64,000 nt of DNA from Arenibacter arenosicollis (GCF_014397245.1 NZ_JACLHY010000022.1:1-64000); one strand, 5' to 3'. Shown: positions 34,268 through 43,790, counted from the first letter of the stretch. The notes: a model not told the origin generated them from the letters alone. Numbers and translations: made by a program.

Positions 34268-35482
34268 ATGGACAAAACAATACTTCATTTGGATTTGGAT
34301 ACTTTTTTTGTATCCGTAGAGCGACTTCAAGACAGTAAATTGGAGCATAGGCCCATACTCGTTGGTGGCGTTAGCGATAGAGGGGTGGTGGCAGCATGTA
34401 GCTATGAGACCAGAGGTTTTGGAGTGCACTCCGGCATGCCTATGAAAATGGCCAAGGAACTTTGTCCGGAGGCCATCATCATAAAAGGGAACGCGGGAAA
34501 CTACAGCAAGCATTCCGATATCGTAACCGATATTATCAAAGAACACGTACCCCTATTCGAAAAATCCAGTATCGATGAATTTTACGCCGATCTTACCGGA
34601 ATGGATCGGTTTTATGGTTGCCATCAATATTCTACCGAGTTGCGCCGCAAAATTATCAAGGAAACCGGACTCCCCATTTCTTTTGGGCTATCGGCAAATA
34701 AGGTGGTATCCAAGGTAGCTACCAATGAAGCCAAACCCAACAATGAATTAAGGATAGATATAGGGTACGAGAAACCATTTTTAGCACCTTTATCCATAAA
34801 AAAAATACCTATGGTAGGCGATAAAACCTATCAGACCCTTCGGAATTTGGGATTGCGGCAAATAAAGACCATTCAAGAAATGCCCATGGATATGATGCAA
34901 CGGGTATTGGGCGCCAACGGGGGCGTAATCTGGAAGCGGGCCAACGGCATAGACAACACCCCTGTTATTCCTTTTTCCGAACGTAAATCCATTTCCACCG
35001 AACGTACTTTTGACAAGGACACCATTGATGTCATTAAACTGCGGGGAATCCTTATTGCCATGACCGAGAATCTGGCCTATCAGTTACGGAGGGGAAAAAA
35101 ACTTACTGCCTGCATTGCAGTAAAAATTCGTTATTCGGATTTTAATACCTATTCCAAACAACTAAAGATTCCTTACACCAGTGCGGACCATATCCTGATT
35201 CCCAAGATTTTAGACCTCTTCAATACGCTTTACAACAAAAGACTGTTGATCCGGTTGATCGGTATTCGTTTCAGTCATTTGGTACAGGGTCATTACCAGA
35301 TCAATTTATTTGACGATACCGAGGAAATACTAAATCTATACAATGCCTTGGATAAGATTAGGGAACGCTATGGGGACAAAAGTGTTATAAGAGCCTCCGG
35401 TATGGGGGCCAAGACCATTGGAAGAATGCAGAATCCGTTCAACGGACAGCCTCCTATAGTATTGGCACACCGGAAACAGTGA
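34268..35482 (+). CDS. dinB: DNA polymerase IV (DinB, Y-family translesion polymerase)
   Basis: 404 aa. Catalytic acids are in DLDTFFVSVERL near the N-terminus and SSIDEFYADLTG. Then come the Y-family palm/thumb text SFGLSANKVVSKVATNEAKP, an HhH region (IPMVGDKTYQTLRNLG) and the little-finger domain (RSERTFD-like SISTERTFDKDT). It copies past DNA lesions. The C-terminus has GRMQNPF followed by a short tail with no clear clamp-binding motif. A repeat region starts right after the stop. Confidence 0.95.
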   Translation: MDKTILHLDLDTFFVSVERLQDSKLEHRPILVGGVSDRGVVAACSYETRGFGVHSGMPMKMAKELCPEAIIIKGNAGNYSKHSDIVTDIIKEHVPLFEKSSIDEFYADLTGMDRFYGCHQYSTELRRKIIKETGLPISFGLSANKVVSKVATNEAKPNNELRIDIGYEKPFLAPLSIKKIPMVGDKTYQTLRNLGLRQIKTIQEMPMDMMQRVLGANGGVIWKRANGIDNTPVIPFSERKSISTERTFDKDTIDVIKLRGILIAMTENLAYQLRRGKKLTACIAVKIRYSDFNTYSKQLKIPYTSADHILIPKILDLFNTLYNKRLLIRLIGIRFSHLVQGHYQINLFDDTEEILNLYNALDKIRERYGDKSVIRASGMGAKTIGRMQNPFNGQPPIVLAHRKQ

Positions 35483-35484
35483 GC

Positions 35485-35530
35485 CGTGGGCAGTGGGCAG
35501 AGAACAGTGGGCAGTGAACAGTGAACAGTA
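35485..35530. repeat. Short direct repeats of the type (G)CAGTG(A/G)
   Basis: About five tandem, imperfect copies of a 7-8 bp unit (GGGCAGTG, GAACAGTG) directly after the dinB stop codon. They resemble simple repeats that slip easily. Confidence 0.6.
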
Positions 35531-35536
35531 GTAGTG

Positions 35537-35676
35537 GGAGAAAAAAGAATCAAGAACCAAGAATATGGAAACTAGACCTTAATAGTTCAAAGTAATTACC
35601 GTCATTACGAGTCTACCTGTCGATAGACAGGCTTCCCAACCAACAGGGAGGCGCAGCGCGGCAATCTGTTTATTGA
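35537..35676. repeat. 140-bp repeat, copy 1
   Basis: Nearly identical to 35707-35845, differing at scattered positions. It starts with GGAGAAAAA..GAATCAAGAACC and ends TTTATTGA. The core has an inverted arrangement: CGTCATTACGAG on one side and GCGCAGCGCGGCAATCT on the other, around CCTGTCGATAGACAGG. This resembles REP/MITE-type elements of Bacteroidetes. Confidence 0.85.
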
Positions 35677-35706
35677 ACAGTATTGAAATTTTAGTAATGA
35701 GTATTT

Positions 35707-35845
35707 GGAGAAAAAGAATCAAGAACCAAGAATCTGGAGACTAGACCTTAATAGTTCAAAGTAGTTGCCGTCATTGCGAGTCTACCTGTCGATAGACAGG
35801 CTTGCCAACCGACAGGGAGGCGCAGCGCGGCAATCTATTTATTGA
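35707..35845. repeat. 140-bp repeat, copy 2
   Basis: Second copy, offset 170 bp from the first in the same orientation. It has the intact CGTCATTGCGAG form of the core end and the CCTGTCGATAGACAGG hairpin. No transposase lies in or beside the repeats. Confidence 0.85.
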
Positions 35846-35912
35846 TGTGGCGTCAGTAGTGCGGTAAGGTTCAGTTAAGCTCAGAACCACTTTCAACCTA
35901 TAACCATAGACC

Positions 35913-35966
35913 TCTTGGTTCTTGGCTCTTGGTTCTTTGATCTTGGTTCTTGGCTCTTGGCTCTTT
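35913..35966. repeat. TTGGTTCTTGGCTC short tandem repeats
   Basis: About five degenerate copies of TTGG(T/C)TCTT. They are the reverse complement of the AAGAACCAAGA segments inside both 140-bp repeats, so the whole repeat block is bracketed by inverted sequences. Confidence 0.65.
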
Positions 35967-35972
35967 AACAGT

Positions 35973-36605
35973 CTAAGGTATATTCAAATACTTATGCGTT
36001 TGAAGCGACACTTTCCACTTGGGGTTTTGCATTACATAATCTACGATCCAAGGGGTGACCTTATCCCTTACGCTCCATTCCGGCTGCAGGTACAAAATGC
36101 AATCCTTATTGGTCTTGGCCGCCTGTTCCTCGGCAAAAATAAAGTCGTGCTTATTGTACACGATCATCTTTAATTCATGTGCCTTGTCATAGATAATACC
36201 TTCTGGCAACTTATTCTTTTTTGGGGAAAGACAGATCCAGTCCCAGGTTCCTGAAAGAGGATAGGCCCCGGAAGTTTCAATATGGGTCTTTAGATTTCTG
36301 GCCTTTAGGGCATCTGTTAGGGGTCCCATATCCCAGGTCAGGGGTTCACCCCCGGTAATGACTATGGTGTCGGAATATTTAGCCGCATTCGCCACAATAT
36401 GGTCTATGCCAGTAGGTGGATGGGTTTCCGCATTCCAGCTCTCCTTAACATCGCACCAATGGCAACCTACGTCGCAACCGCCCACACGAATAAAATAAGC
36501 AGCGGTCCCTTTGTGGAACCCTTCGCCCTGAATAGTGTAAAATTCTTCCATTAGCGGAAGCATTAGGCCTTGGTCGACCAGCGCTAAAACATCTTCTTTT
36601 ACCAT
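35973..36605 (-). CDS. queE: 7-carboxy-7-deazaguanine synthase QueE
   Basis: 210 aa radical-SAM enzyme. The N-terminal LMEEFYTIQGEGFHKGTAAYFIRVGGCDVGCHWCD segment contains the C-x3-C-x2-C cluster motif (C44, C48, C51). ITGGEPL and THIETSGAYPL bind SAM and substrate as in QueE. It forms the 7-deazaguanine ring in queuosine and related modification pathways. No other que gene is nearby. Confidence 0.95.
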   Translation of the reverse strand: MVKEDVLALVDQGLMLPLMEEFYTIQGEGFHKGTAAYFIRVGGCDVGCHWCDVKESWNAETHPPTGIDHIVANAAKYSDTIVITGGEPLTWDMGPLTDALKARNLKTHIETSGAYPLSGTWDWICLSPKKNKLPEGIIYDKAHELKMIVYNKHDFIFAEEQAAKTNKDCILYLQPEWSVRDKVTPWIVDYVMQNPKWKVSLQTHKYLNIP

Positions 36606-36680
36606 GGCGCAAAGATAGAAAATACCCCGCTCTAGTACTACTAATTAAGAAAAAGATATTGCAGCACGTCTTAAACCTAC

Positions 36681-36720
36681 CTCATTAAAAAATATTGTAA
36701 ATTAAACCTTTATAAATACC
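36681..36720 (+). promoter_or_regulatory. Upstream element shared with two other loci
   Basis: A stretch beginning ATTAAAAAATATTGTAAATT and continuing with AAACCTTTATA matches, almost base for base, sequence at 43661-43690, and less well at 44075-44100. All three lie 90-160 bp upstream of genes. It may be a shared promoter or regulator site; the factor is unknown. Confidence 0.4.
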
Positions 36721-36813
36721 CGTAGCATATACGTATAATATGGGTTTGAAAACGGTTATATAAGAACCATAGTAAGGAGTTACTATACACATACATTAAA
36801 CCAAACCAATTAA

Positions 36814-37530
36814 ATGAGTGAAGCTAAAAAGAATATAGACAATTATTTGGACAACCATTACATCCACCGAAGTAACTGGTTAAGAGCAGCTGTTCTTGGG
36901 GCCAATGACGGAATTTTATCAACGGCAAGTCTTGCAATAGGTGTTGCCGCTGCAAGTGAAGTTAGAGACCCAATTGTGTTAGCAACTCTAGCAGGATTGG
37001 TAGCTGGTGCTCTATCTATGGCAGCAGGTGAATACGTTTCCGTAAGTTCCCAGACCGATGTAGAAAAAGCAGATATTGAAAGAGAGAAAATAGAATTAAC
37101 AGAAACACCTGAGATCGAATTGCAGCTGTTAGCTGAGATTTATGAAAAAAGAGGTCTAAAAAAAGAAACCGCCATAACAGTAGCAAAAGAACTAACAGAA
37201 CACGATGCCTTAGGAACACACATGAGGGATGAATTGGGCCTGAATGAGATAAGTAAAGCCAAACCCTTACAAGCCGCTTTTGCCTCCGGAGCAGCTTTTA
37301 CAGTTGGTGGAATACTACCTCTCATCGTAACCCTCTTCTTGCCCTTAAAAAGCATGGAGTATTCACTTTACGGTTTTGCTCTTTTTTTCCTGATCATCCT
37401 AGGGGCACTAGCAGCAAAAACGGGTGGATCAAGTATTAGTAAGGCTATCATCAGAATCACATTTTGGGGCACAGTGGCAATGGGGTTGACTGCTATGGTC
37501 GGGTATTTATTTAATGTAAATATTGGTTAA
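36814..37530 (+). CDS. VIT1/CCC1-family iron/manganese transporter
   Basis: 238 aa. The family landmark HRSNWLRAAVLGANDGILSTASLAIGVAAA opens the membrane domain, followed by GALSMAAGEYVSVSSQ. A cytoplasmic helical insert (DVEKADIEREKIEL...HMRDELGL) carries acidic metal-binding residues, and three more membrane helices follow. These proteins move Fe2+ or Mn2+ out of the cytosol. It stands alone, with its own upstream element. Confidence 0.93.
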   Translation: MSEAKKNIDNYLDNHYIHRSNWLRAAVLGANDGILSTASLAIGVAAASEVRDPIVLATLAGLVAGALSMAAGEYVSVSSQTDVEKADIEREKIELTETPEIELQLLAEIYEKRGLKKETAITVAKELTEHDALGTHMRDELGLNEISKAKPLQAAFASGAAFTVGGILPLIVTLFLPLKSMEYSLYGFALFFLIILGALAAKTGGSSISKAIIRITFWGTVAMGLTAMVGYLFNVNIG

Positions 37531-37575
37531 TGAAAAGTTTTAACTTAGGCTAATCAAAAAATAAAATTTCCCGTA

Positions 37576-39180
37576 ATGAATAAATTAAAAATCACCTTCC
37601 TTTCAACAATTACCTTTTTGTGGATAATGCTAAGTTGCAATCCAGCAAAAAAACAGGTAGAAAGTTCTCCTCCCAACATACTTTTCTGTATTGCCGATGA
37701 TGCTACCTTTAAGCACATGGGTGCCTATGGCAGCTCTTGGGTAAAAACTCCAACATTCGATAGAATTGCTGAACAAGGTTTACTGTTTACCAACGCATAT
37801 ACCCCTAATGCAAAGTGCGCACCTTCACGTTCCTGTATTGTAACTGGTCGTAATTCATGGCAATTGGAAGAGGCGGGTAATCATTGGAGTTATTTTCCAA
37901 CTAAATTTAAAACATATGCCGAAACGCTCAGTGATAACGGCTATCATGTGGGTTTAACTGCCAAAGGATTGGCTCCAACCGTGGCCTTGACCGAAAGTGG
38001 AAAACAAAGACTTGTTTTGGGAAAGGAATTTAACGAAAAGAAAACAACGCCTCCCACAACTGCAATGTCCAATATAGATTACGCGGCCAATTTTATTGAA
38101 TTTCTAAATGAGAAAACAGAAGACAAACCTTTTTGTTTTTGGTATGGAGGGTTCGAACCACATCGTGAATATGAATATGGCAGCGGTATAAACAAAGGCA
38201 ATAAGAAGCTCGAAGATGTTGATGAAGTAATGGGTTTTTGGCCAGACACGGAAGCAGTCAGAACAGATATGCTCGATTACGCTTACGAAATAGAATACTT
38301 CGATTCACATTTGGAGAGAATGCTAAAAACCCTTGAGGAAAGGGGAATGTTAGACAACACAATTGTTATCGTAACATCAGATAACGGAATGCCATTTCCA
38401 CGTGTTAAAGGTCAGGCCTATGAGTATTCCAACCATTTGCCTCTTGCAATTATGTGGAAAGACGGTATAAAACAACCAGGTCGTAATATTAATGATTTTG
38501 TAAGTTTTATCGATTTTGCACCAACATTTCTTGAATTGGCTGGTATTGAACAGTCTAAATCACAAATGCAGCCAATCGAAGGAAGAAGTTTAACTGATAT
38601 CCTGTATTCCGATAATGGTGAAAATATATCGGCAGACAGAGATTATGTTTTAATTGGTAAAGAACGGCATGATGTGGGACGACCAAATGATGTGGGATAT
38701 CCAATTAGAGGCATTCGAAAGGGAGACTATTTGCTGGTACTTAATTTTGAAACAGACCGCTGGCCTGCAGGAAATCCGGAAACAGGTTATTTAAACACCG
38801 ATGGAGGTGCTACAAAAACTCAAATATTGAATGACCGTAGGAAAATGGGTTCAAATAAATACTGGGATCTCTGTTTTGGGAAACGGCCCTATAAAGAGTT
38901 ATATAATGTAGTTGAAGATCCTTTTTGTATTAATAATCTTATAGACCAACCCGGATTGTTGGAAACTGCGGGTAATTTGGAAACACAATTAATTGAAGAA
39001 TTAAAAAAACAAAAAGACCCTCGCATGTTTGGAAATGGGCATGTTTTTGATGAGTATATGTACGCAAATGAAGCTGACCGAAATTTTTACGAGCGCCAGA
39101 TGAAGGGCGAAAACCCAAAAGCCGGTTGGACCAACAAAACCGATATTGAATCGGCAGAGATGATGCAGGTACTAAAATGA
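37576..39180 (+). CDS. Type-I sulfatase, lipoprotein
   Basis: 534 aa with a lipoprotein signal (C21, MLSC). The formylglycine motif is [12 protein letters not shown] with C81 in the C-x-P-S-R pattern; metal-binding D41/D42 lie in [12 protein letters not shown], and the second Asp/Asn pair in [11 protein letters not shown]. The C-terminal region is typical of heparan N-sulfatase-like (SGSH-type) S1 enzymes. It cleaves sulfate esters or sulfamates, probably of marine polysaccharides. No PUL genes are adjacent, and no maturase (anSME) is in the window. Confidence 0.93.
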   Translation: MNKLKITFLSTITFLWIMLSCNPAKKQVESSPPNILFCIADDATFKHMGAYGSSWVKTPTFDRIAEQGLLFTNAYTPNAKCAPSRSCIVTGRNSWQLEEAGNHWSYFPTKFKTYAETLSDNGYHVGLTAKGLAPTVALTESGKQRLVLGKEFNEKKTTPPTTAMSNIDYAANFIEFLNEKTEDKPFCFWYGGFEPHREYEYGSGINKGNKKLEDVDEVMGFWPDTEAVRTDMLDYAYEIEYFDSHLERMLKTLEERGMLDNTIVIVTSDNGMPFPRVKGQAYEYSNHLPLAIMWKDGIKQPGRNINDFVSFIDFAPTFLELAGIEQSKSQMQPIEGRSLTDILYSDNGENISADRDYVLIGKERHDVGRPNDVGYPIRGIRKGDYLLVLNFETDRWPAGNPETGYLNTDGGATKTQILNDRRKMGSNKYWDLCFGKRPYKELYNVVEDPFCINNLIDQPGLLETAGNLETQLIEELKKQKDPRMFGNGHVFDEYMYANEADRNFYERQMKGENPKAGWTNKTDIESAEMMQVLK

Positions 39181-39271
39181 AATAATTGGAAATAAAAAAA
39201 ACCATTAGATAACAAATTCAATAAGCGAACACTCAACTAACCCAACGATTCAAATTTAAAAGACATAGGTA

Positions 39272-39661
39272 ATGATTAAAATTGACCCGATAATAGCTGT
39301 AAAAGATGTTGTAGCCAGTTCAAAATGGTATCAGTCAGTATTTGGTTGTAGAAGTATGCACGGTGGAAAAGATTTTGAGGTTTTGGTGTCTAAAAATGAT
39401 GAAGTATTAATTTGCCTTCATAAGTGGGGTGAACACCAGCATCCTACTATGAACAATCCAATAATTACTCCTGGAAATGGACTTATCCTTTATTTCAGGA
39501 CTGATAATATGAACGGAATACGACAAAATATCCAAGCAGTGGGCCACCCGATGGAAGAAGATATTCACTTAAATAAGAACTCGGGGAAAATGGAATTTTC
39601 AATTCGAGATCCTAATGGATATTATTTAACGGTTTCTGAATTTCACAAATATGAAGGTTGA
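39272..39661 (+). CDS. Glyoxalase/bleomycin-resistance (VOC) fold protein
   Basis: 129 aa with the duplicated beta-alpha-beta-beta-beta VOC layout: an opening IKIDPIIAVKDVVASSKWYQSVFG, LICLHKWGEHQHP with His, a second module ILYFRTDNMNGIRQNIQ, and the closing EFSIRDPNGYYLTVSEF, where the Glu/Asp metal ligand usually sits. Substrate unknown. It stands 91 bp after the sulfatase. Confidence 0.8.
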   Translation: MIKIDPIIAVKDVVASSKWYQSVFGCRSMHGGKDFEVLVSKNDEVLICLHKWGEHQHPTMNNPIITPGNGLILYFRTDNMNGIRQNIQAVGHPMEEDIHLNKNSGKMEFSIRDPNGYYLTVSEFHKYEG

Positions 39662-39822
39662 TATAAACTAAGCCATTTGCCCAGAAAACTCTGGCTCAGG
39701 CCTACAATTTGAGGATTGCAACAGATCTCTTATTTTTATTTAAAATATGTTCTTTAAGAGAACAAACTGTACTTGTTATTTAGGAAATACGTATTGGATA
39801 ATATTTTACAAAATAAAAAACT

Positions 39823-40401
39823 ATGAATCCCGAGCTTGATTTTTTCTTTAATAAGGCAAGTAAGTGGCAGGACGCTTATAAGAAATTGAGAATACTTATT
39901 CTGGATTGTGGACTTACAGAAGAATTGAAATGGGGCAAACCCTGTTACACCTTCAAGGGTACAAATATAGTTCTAATACATGGGTTTAAAGAATACTGTG
40001 CACTGCTATTCCATAAAGGTGCCCTTTTAAAGGATACCAATGGCATCCTTGTTCAACAAACCGAAAATGTACAGGCAGCACGGCAGATCAGGTTTACCAA
40101 TGTCCAGGAAATAGCGGGGATGGAAGCTACCCTAAAAGCCTACATCTTTGAGGCCGTAGAGGTAGAAAAAGCCGGATTAAAAATAGATTTTAAAAAAACC
40201 AAGGAATACAAAGTGCCGGAGGAATTTCAAAAGAAACTTAATGAAACCCCTGAATTAAAGTTTGCCTTTGAATCGCTTACTCCTGGCCGACAAAGAGGAT
40301 ATCTTCTTCATTTTTCCCAACCCAAACAATCCAAAACCAGAATATCCAGAATTGAAAAATGTATGGAGCAAATTCTTAACGGCAAGGGATTAAATGACTA
40401 A
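39823..40401 (+). CDS. YdeI/OmpD-associated family protein with DUF1801 domain
   Basis: 192 aa. The N-terminal DUF1801 domain contains ELKWGKPCYTFKGTNIVLIHGFKEYCALLFHKGALLKD. The C-terminal part has the YdeI-like segment LTPGRQRGYLLHFSQPKQSKTRISRIEKC. Function unknown; it is a common single-copy gene in flavobacteria. It lies 18 bp before the beta-lactamase gene, so the two are likely cotranscribed. A separate DUF1801 protein is at 43126. Confidence 0.85.
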   Translation: MNPELDFFFNKASKWQDAYKKLRILILDCGLTEELKWGKPCYTFKGTNIVLIHGFKEYCALLFHKGALLKDTNGILVQQTENVQAARQIRFTNVQEIAGMEATLKAYIFEAVEVEKAGLKIDFKKTKEYKVPEEFQKKLNETPELKFAFESLTPGRQRGYLLHFSQPKQSKTRISRIEKCMEQILNGKGLND

Positions 40402-40419
40402 CAAAAATCATAAATTTTT

Positions 40420-41220
40420 ATGAGCAAATACCCATTGCCAATAATTCTAATTGCGGCCCTAAGTTTGTTGGCGTTCAAGGCATCGCCCTTCCAAACAAAT
40501 ACGACAAAGGCAGCTAAAATTCAAGTGATGAACTTGGCTCCTGGTGACAGCTTAAAAGTTTATGAATCCGAAAATTTAATTGTTCTTAAACTGTCCCAAC
40601 ATATTTACCAGCATATTTCCTTTTTAAATACGGATGATTTCGGAAAAGTCGCCTGTAACGGAATTTTGGTCATCAATAACCATAAAGGAGTGGTGTTCGA
40701 CACCCCCACGGACAATATAAGTTCCCTGGAATTAATAAAATTTGTGACCAAAAAATTGAAAACGGATATAACTGCGGTAATTCCAACCCATTTTCATGAA
40801 GATTGTATTGGAGGGATCGCTAATTTTGTTGATAAGGGCATTCCCGTATACGCCAATAATAAAACAATGGTATTATTAAACACGGAGAAATCAAACTTTA
40901 CCAAACACATACAAGAATTTAACGGCAAGCTTAGTTTGCATGTCGGAGGCAAAAAAGTGTATGCAGAATATTTTGGGGAAGGCCATACCAAAGACAATAT
41001 TATAGGATATTTCCCAGAAGACGAAGCTATTTTTGGCGGGTGCCTCATAAAAGAGGAAAACGCAGGCAAAGGATACTTAGGTGACGCCAATACAGCTGAA
41101 TGGCCAGCAACCGTACAGAATATCAAATTAAAATACCCTGCTACCAAAATTGTAATTCCCGGTCATGGCAAATATGGAGGTATGGCATTATTGGATTATA
41201 CCATACAGCTCTTTCAGTAA
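40420..41220 (+). CDS. Subclass B1 metallo-beta-lactamase
   Basis: 266 aa with a signal peptide (about 1-20). All six zinc ligands of subclass B1 are in place: H124, H126 and D128 (THFHED), H189 (GEGHTKDN), C208 (FGGCLIK) and H249 (PGHGKYGG). The order, spacing and Cys ligand distinguish B1 from B2/B3 and from general MBL-fold hydrolases. B1 enzymes hydrolyse carbapenems and other beta-lactams with two zinc ions. Whether this protein is a good lactamase is not shown by sequence. There is no mobile element nearby; it looks like a chromosomal intrinsic gene. Confidence 0.9.
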   Translation: MSKYPLPIILIAALSLLAFKASPFQTNTTKAAKIQVMNLAPGDSLKVYESENLIVLKLSQHIYQHISFLNTDDFGKVACNGILVINNHKGVVFDTPTDNISSLELIKFVTKKLKTDITAVIPTHFHEDCIGGIANFVDKGIPVYANNKTMVLLNTEKSNFTKHIQEFNGKLSLHVGGKKVYAEYFGEGHTKDNIIGYFPEDEAIFGGCLIKEENAGKGYLGDANTAEWPATVQNIKLKYPATKIVIPGHGKYGGMALLDYTIQLFQ

Positions 41221-41296
41221 ACAATAGGCTCCATAAAAAGGACCGGTACTCCCCTATTCCGGGCTATTTGGCATACGTGCAATTTAGATTTAATAA

Positions 41297-41333
41297 AAAA
41301 ACCTTGGCCAGGGAATTCCTTGGCCAAGGTTTT
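41297..41333. terminator. Bidirectional terminator between convergent genes
   Basis: A long hairpin, AAAACCTTGGCCA / TGGCCAAGGTTTT with loop GGGAATTCCT, flanked by A and T runs, ends the beta-lactamase transcript and the convergent oxidoreductase gene. Confidence 0.85.
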
Positions 41334-41385
41334 AATCTTACTGAACTTTCCAGTTTTATTTACTTAAACGGAAGTCATTTTCCAA

Positions 41386-42723
41386 TTATACATTTTCTGG
41401 AACCTCAAACCCTTTACGATAATCACGTCTCAACATTTTATCCGCTTCGGGATCGTTTACGAAGGATTCGGATTTTGGATTAAAGTCTAGGACACGTCCC
41501 GTTCTGTAGGCAATGTTCCCCAAATGCGCCAATCCAGAGGAAAGATGTGCAGTTTCTACTGGTCCGTTCAAAATAGTTTTGTCACGCTTGCGCACGGCTT
41601 CGATAAAATTGGCAAAATGTCCGTCCGTACCACCGGCACCACGATCCATTCCAGATCCGGACTCTCCACCATCCTCACCAGATTTACCAGGTGTTCTGTC
41701 CTCTCCTAGATATGTTTTATACTTGTCATAACCGTCTACGACCAATATTCCCTTATCTCCATAGAAAATATTACCTACAGTGGCACCTTCCTCGGTATTG
41801 GTACACCAAGGCCGTACTTCAAACTGAATGATTTTCCTTTCTTCAGGGTAGTTATATACCGAAGTAAGTACCTCTGGCACTTCCTTGCAATCATCCCATA
41901 GGAATTTACCGCCCATGGAAGTAATCTTTGTAGGAAGCCCAACATCCAAGCCCCACATACAAAGATCTGTTTCATGAATACCCTGGTTGCCCACATCGCC
42001 ATTACCATAATCCCAATGCCAATGCCAATTGTAATGCACCAAATTCCTTGTAAACGGACGCTTTTGAGCTGGCCCAGTCCACAGATCATAATCTATCCCT
42101 GCTGGCACAGGAGAAAAACCTTTGTCACCGATATCACCCCTCCAACGAAAAACTATACCTCTGGCCATATATACCCGACCTATATATCCATCTCGCATTA
42201 AGTTGATAGCCTCGTTTACGGCGGGGGAACTCCTCAATTGAACCCCGTGCTGTACAATACGACCATACTTTTCTGCAGCTTCCACCATTTTACGGCCTTC
42301 CCAAATATTGTGCGACCCCGGTTTTTCAACATAGGCGTCCTTACCTGCCTGGCAGGCCCAAATTACAGAAAGGGCATGCCAATGGTTCGGCGATGCAATA
42401 CTAACCACGTCTATATCCTTATTATCCATAACCCTACGGAGATCCTGCTCCAAGGCAACATCTTTTTTATATGTTTCCTTAAAGGTTTTTTGGCGCTCCC
42501 GCAACAAATTCATGTCCGGATCACATAAGGTGGTGACCTGTACGTTCTTTTGTGCCATTAGGCCTTGGATATGGCTTTTTCCACGGCCATTGACGCCCAA
42601 AACTGCCGCATTAATACGGTCGTTGGCTCCAAAAACGGTGGACGAAATTATGGTCGGTGCGGCAATAACGGCCGAACTGGCCACAGCCGTTCTTTTAATA
42701 AAGGATCTTCTCGTTGATTTCAT
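41386..42723 (-). CDS. Tat-exported Gfo/Idh/MocA-family oxidoreductase
   Basis: 445 aa. The twin-arginine signal is STRRSFIKRTAVASSA. The Rossmann domain begins with AAVLGVNGRGKSHI; EKP in VEKPGSHN is the family's substrate/cofactor-binding Lys-Pro motif, with active-site HWHWDYGNGDVGNQGIHETDL. Periplasmic Gfo/Idh proteins with this layout act on sugars (some are GH109-like). The substrate is unknown. It forms its own unit with a LacI-type palindrome about 235 bp upstream. Confidence 0.9.
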   Translation of the reverse strand: MKSTRRSFIKRTAVASSAVIAAPTIISSTVFGANDRINAAVLGVNGRGKSHIQGLMAQKNVQVTTLCDPDMNLLRERQKTFKETYKKDVALEQDLRRVMDNKDIDVVSIASPNHWHALSVIWACQAGKDAYVEKPGSHNIWEGRKMVEAAEKYGRIVQHGVQLRSSPAVNEAINLMRDGYIGRVYMARGIVFRWRGDIGDKGFSPVPAGIDYDLWTGPAQKRPFTRNLVHYNWHWHWDYGNGDVGNQGIHETDLCMWGLDVGLPTKITSMGGKFLWDDCKEVPEVLTSVYNYPEERKIIQFEVRPWCTNTEEGATVGNIFYGDKGILVVDGYDKYKTYLGEDRTPGKSGEDGGESGSGMDRGAGGTDGHFANFIEAVRKRDKTILNGPVETAHLSSGLAHLGNIAYRTGRVLDFNPKSESFVNDPEADKMLRRDYRKGFEVPENV

Positions 42724-43125
42724 TTGACTCTATATTTACATTAACTTCAATTACACAATAATTCTACTTATTATAACCACTTATACTTTGTTTAATCCAT
42801 TAAGCAAAAGGAACCATATCGCCCATTAATAGGTAATGCCGTCCTTGGCCACTTCCTCCTTTTCAGGTGATTATGCCCTATAAAAGTCACGTTAATTTGA
42901 ATGACAGAACAATAGCTTTTTACTTTTGCTATGAAAGTTAGTATTATTTTTTTATTCGTTAACGTTAACAGCCATAGATTTTTGTTAATTTTTAATATTA
43001 GAGGATCAAGGCAAGGTTTGTACGACGGTTTTTAGATCATTTGCAAAAATTTAATTTATCCGCTACCTTTCTTAATTAAAACCATAATGAAGGTTGAGAC
43101 CAACATTAGGTCCAAATTATAAGTT
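42724..43125. other. 402-bp intergenic region
   Basis: It contains the GTTAACGTTAAC palindrome listed separately. I see no small gene or RNA in the rest. Confidence 0.4.
42958..42969. promoter_or_regulatory. LacI-type palindrome GTTAACGTTAAC
   Basis: A perfect 12-bp palindrome with the central CG typical of LacI-family operators. It lies 235 bp upstream of the Gfo/Idh gene and 157 bp upstream of the DUF1801 gene. No LacI gene is in the window. Confidence 0.4.
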
Positions 43126-43554
43126 ATGACGAGTTTACAGATAAAGACGAATCCCGAGGTTGCATTGGTTTTTGACAATTACCCCCCGGAGATCCGACAA
43201 AAAATAGAATACCTGCGTACACTGATCATTGAATCCGCCAAAAAAATAGAAGGTCTAAGCTTGTTGGAAGAAACTTTGAAATGGAGCGAGCCCAGTTATT
43301 TAACCAAAAGTGGTAGTACCATTAGAATAGATTGGAAACCCAAAAATCCAGATCAGTACGCCATGTACTTCAAGTGTACCAGTAAATTGGTACCTACCTT
43401 TAAAATGGTGTTCAACAATTCATTTAAGTTTGAGGGCAGTAGGGCCATCATTTTTCACCTTGGGGACAGCATTCCAAAAGAGGAACTGCAGGCTTGCATC
43501 ACTGCAGCCCTCACCTATCACAAGGTAAAACACTTGCCTACCTTGGGCATGTAA
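43126..43554 (+). CDS. DUF1801 domain protein
   Basis: 142 aa of the YdhG/DUF1801 type: LEETLKWSEPSYLTKSGSTIRIDWKPKNPDQYAMYFKCTS, then a short C-terminal helix region (PKEELQACITAALTYHKV). It is related in fold to the N-terminal part of the protein at 39823. Function unknown; single-gene unit. Confidence 0.8.
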   Translation: MTSLQIKTNPEVALVFDNYPPEIRQKIEYLRTLIIESAKKIEGLSLLEETLKWSEPSYLTKSGSTIRIDWKPKNPDQYAMYFKCTSKLVPTFKMVFNNSFKFEGSRAIIFHLGDSIPKEELQACITAALTYHKVKHLPTLGM

Positions 43555-43660
43555 ATTTTGAGGATGGAATAGGAATCGTCAAAGTCCGTCACGGAAAACA
43601 TAGTAAATAACAACAAGATAAATTGATTATTTGTACAACTCAGAAGTAGCCAAGCTCACA

Positions 43661-43690
43661 CTTAAAAAAATATTGTAAATTAATACCTTC
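43661..43690 (+). promoter_or_regulatory. Upstream element shared with 36681-36720
   Basis: AAAAAATATTGTAAATTAA followed by TACCTTCATA closely matches the stretch upstream of the VIT1-type gene. It is about 100 bp upstream of the small frameshifted gene. Confidence 0.4.
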
Positions 43691-43790
43691 ATACTTCCCC
43701 CACTTATTATAACCGCAGTTTAACGCCAATGACCAATGATTATATATAATTGTTAGCAGCAAGTATAAAAATCAATATTTAGAAGGAAAT

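Noticed and set aside
35613-35640. CCTGTCGATAGACAGG hairpins as possible terminators of dinB or queE
   Set aside because: They have no T tract and occur as part of the duplicated repeat, so they are better explained as repeat structure.
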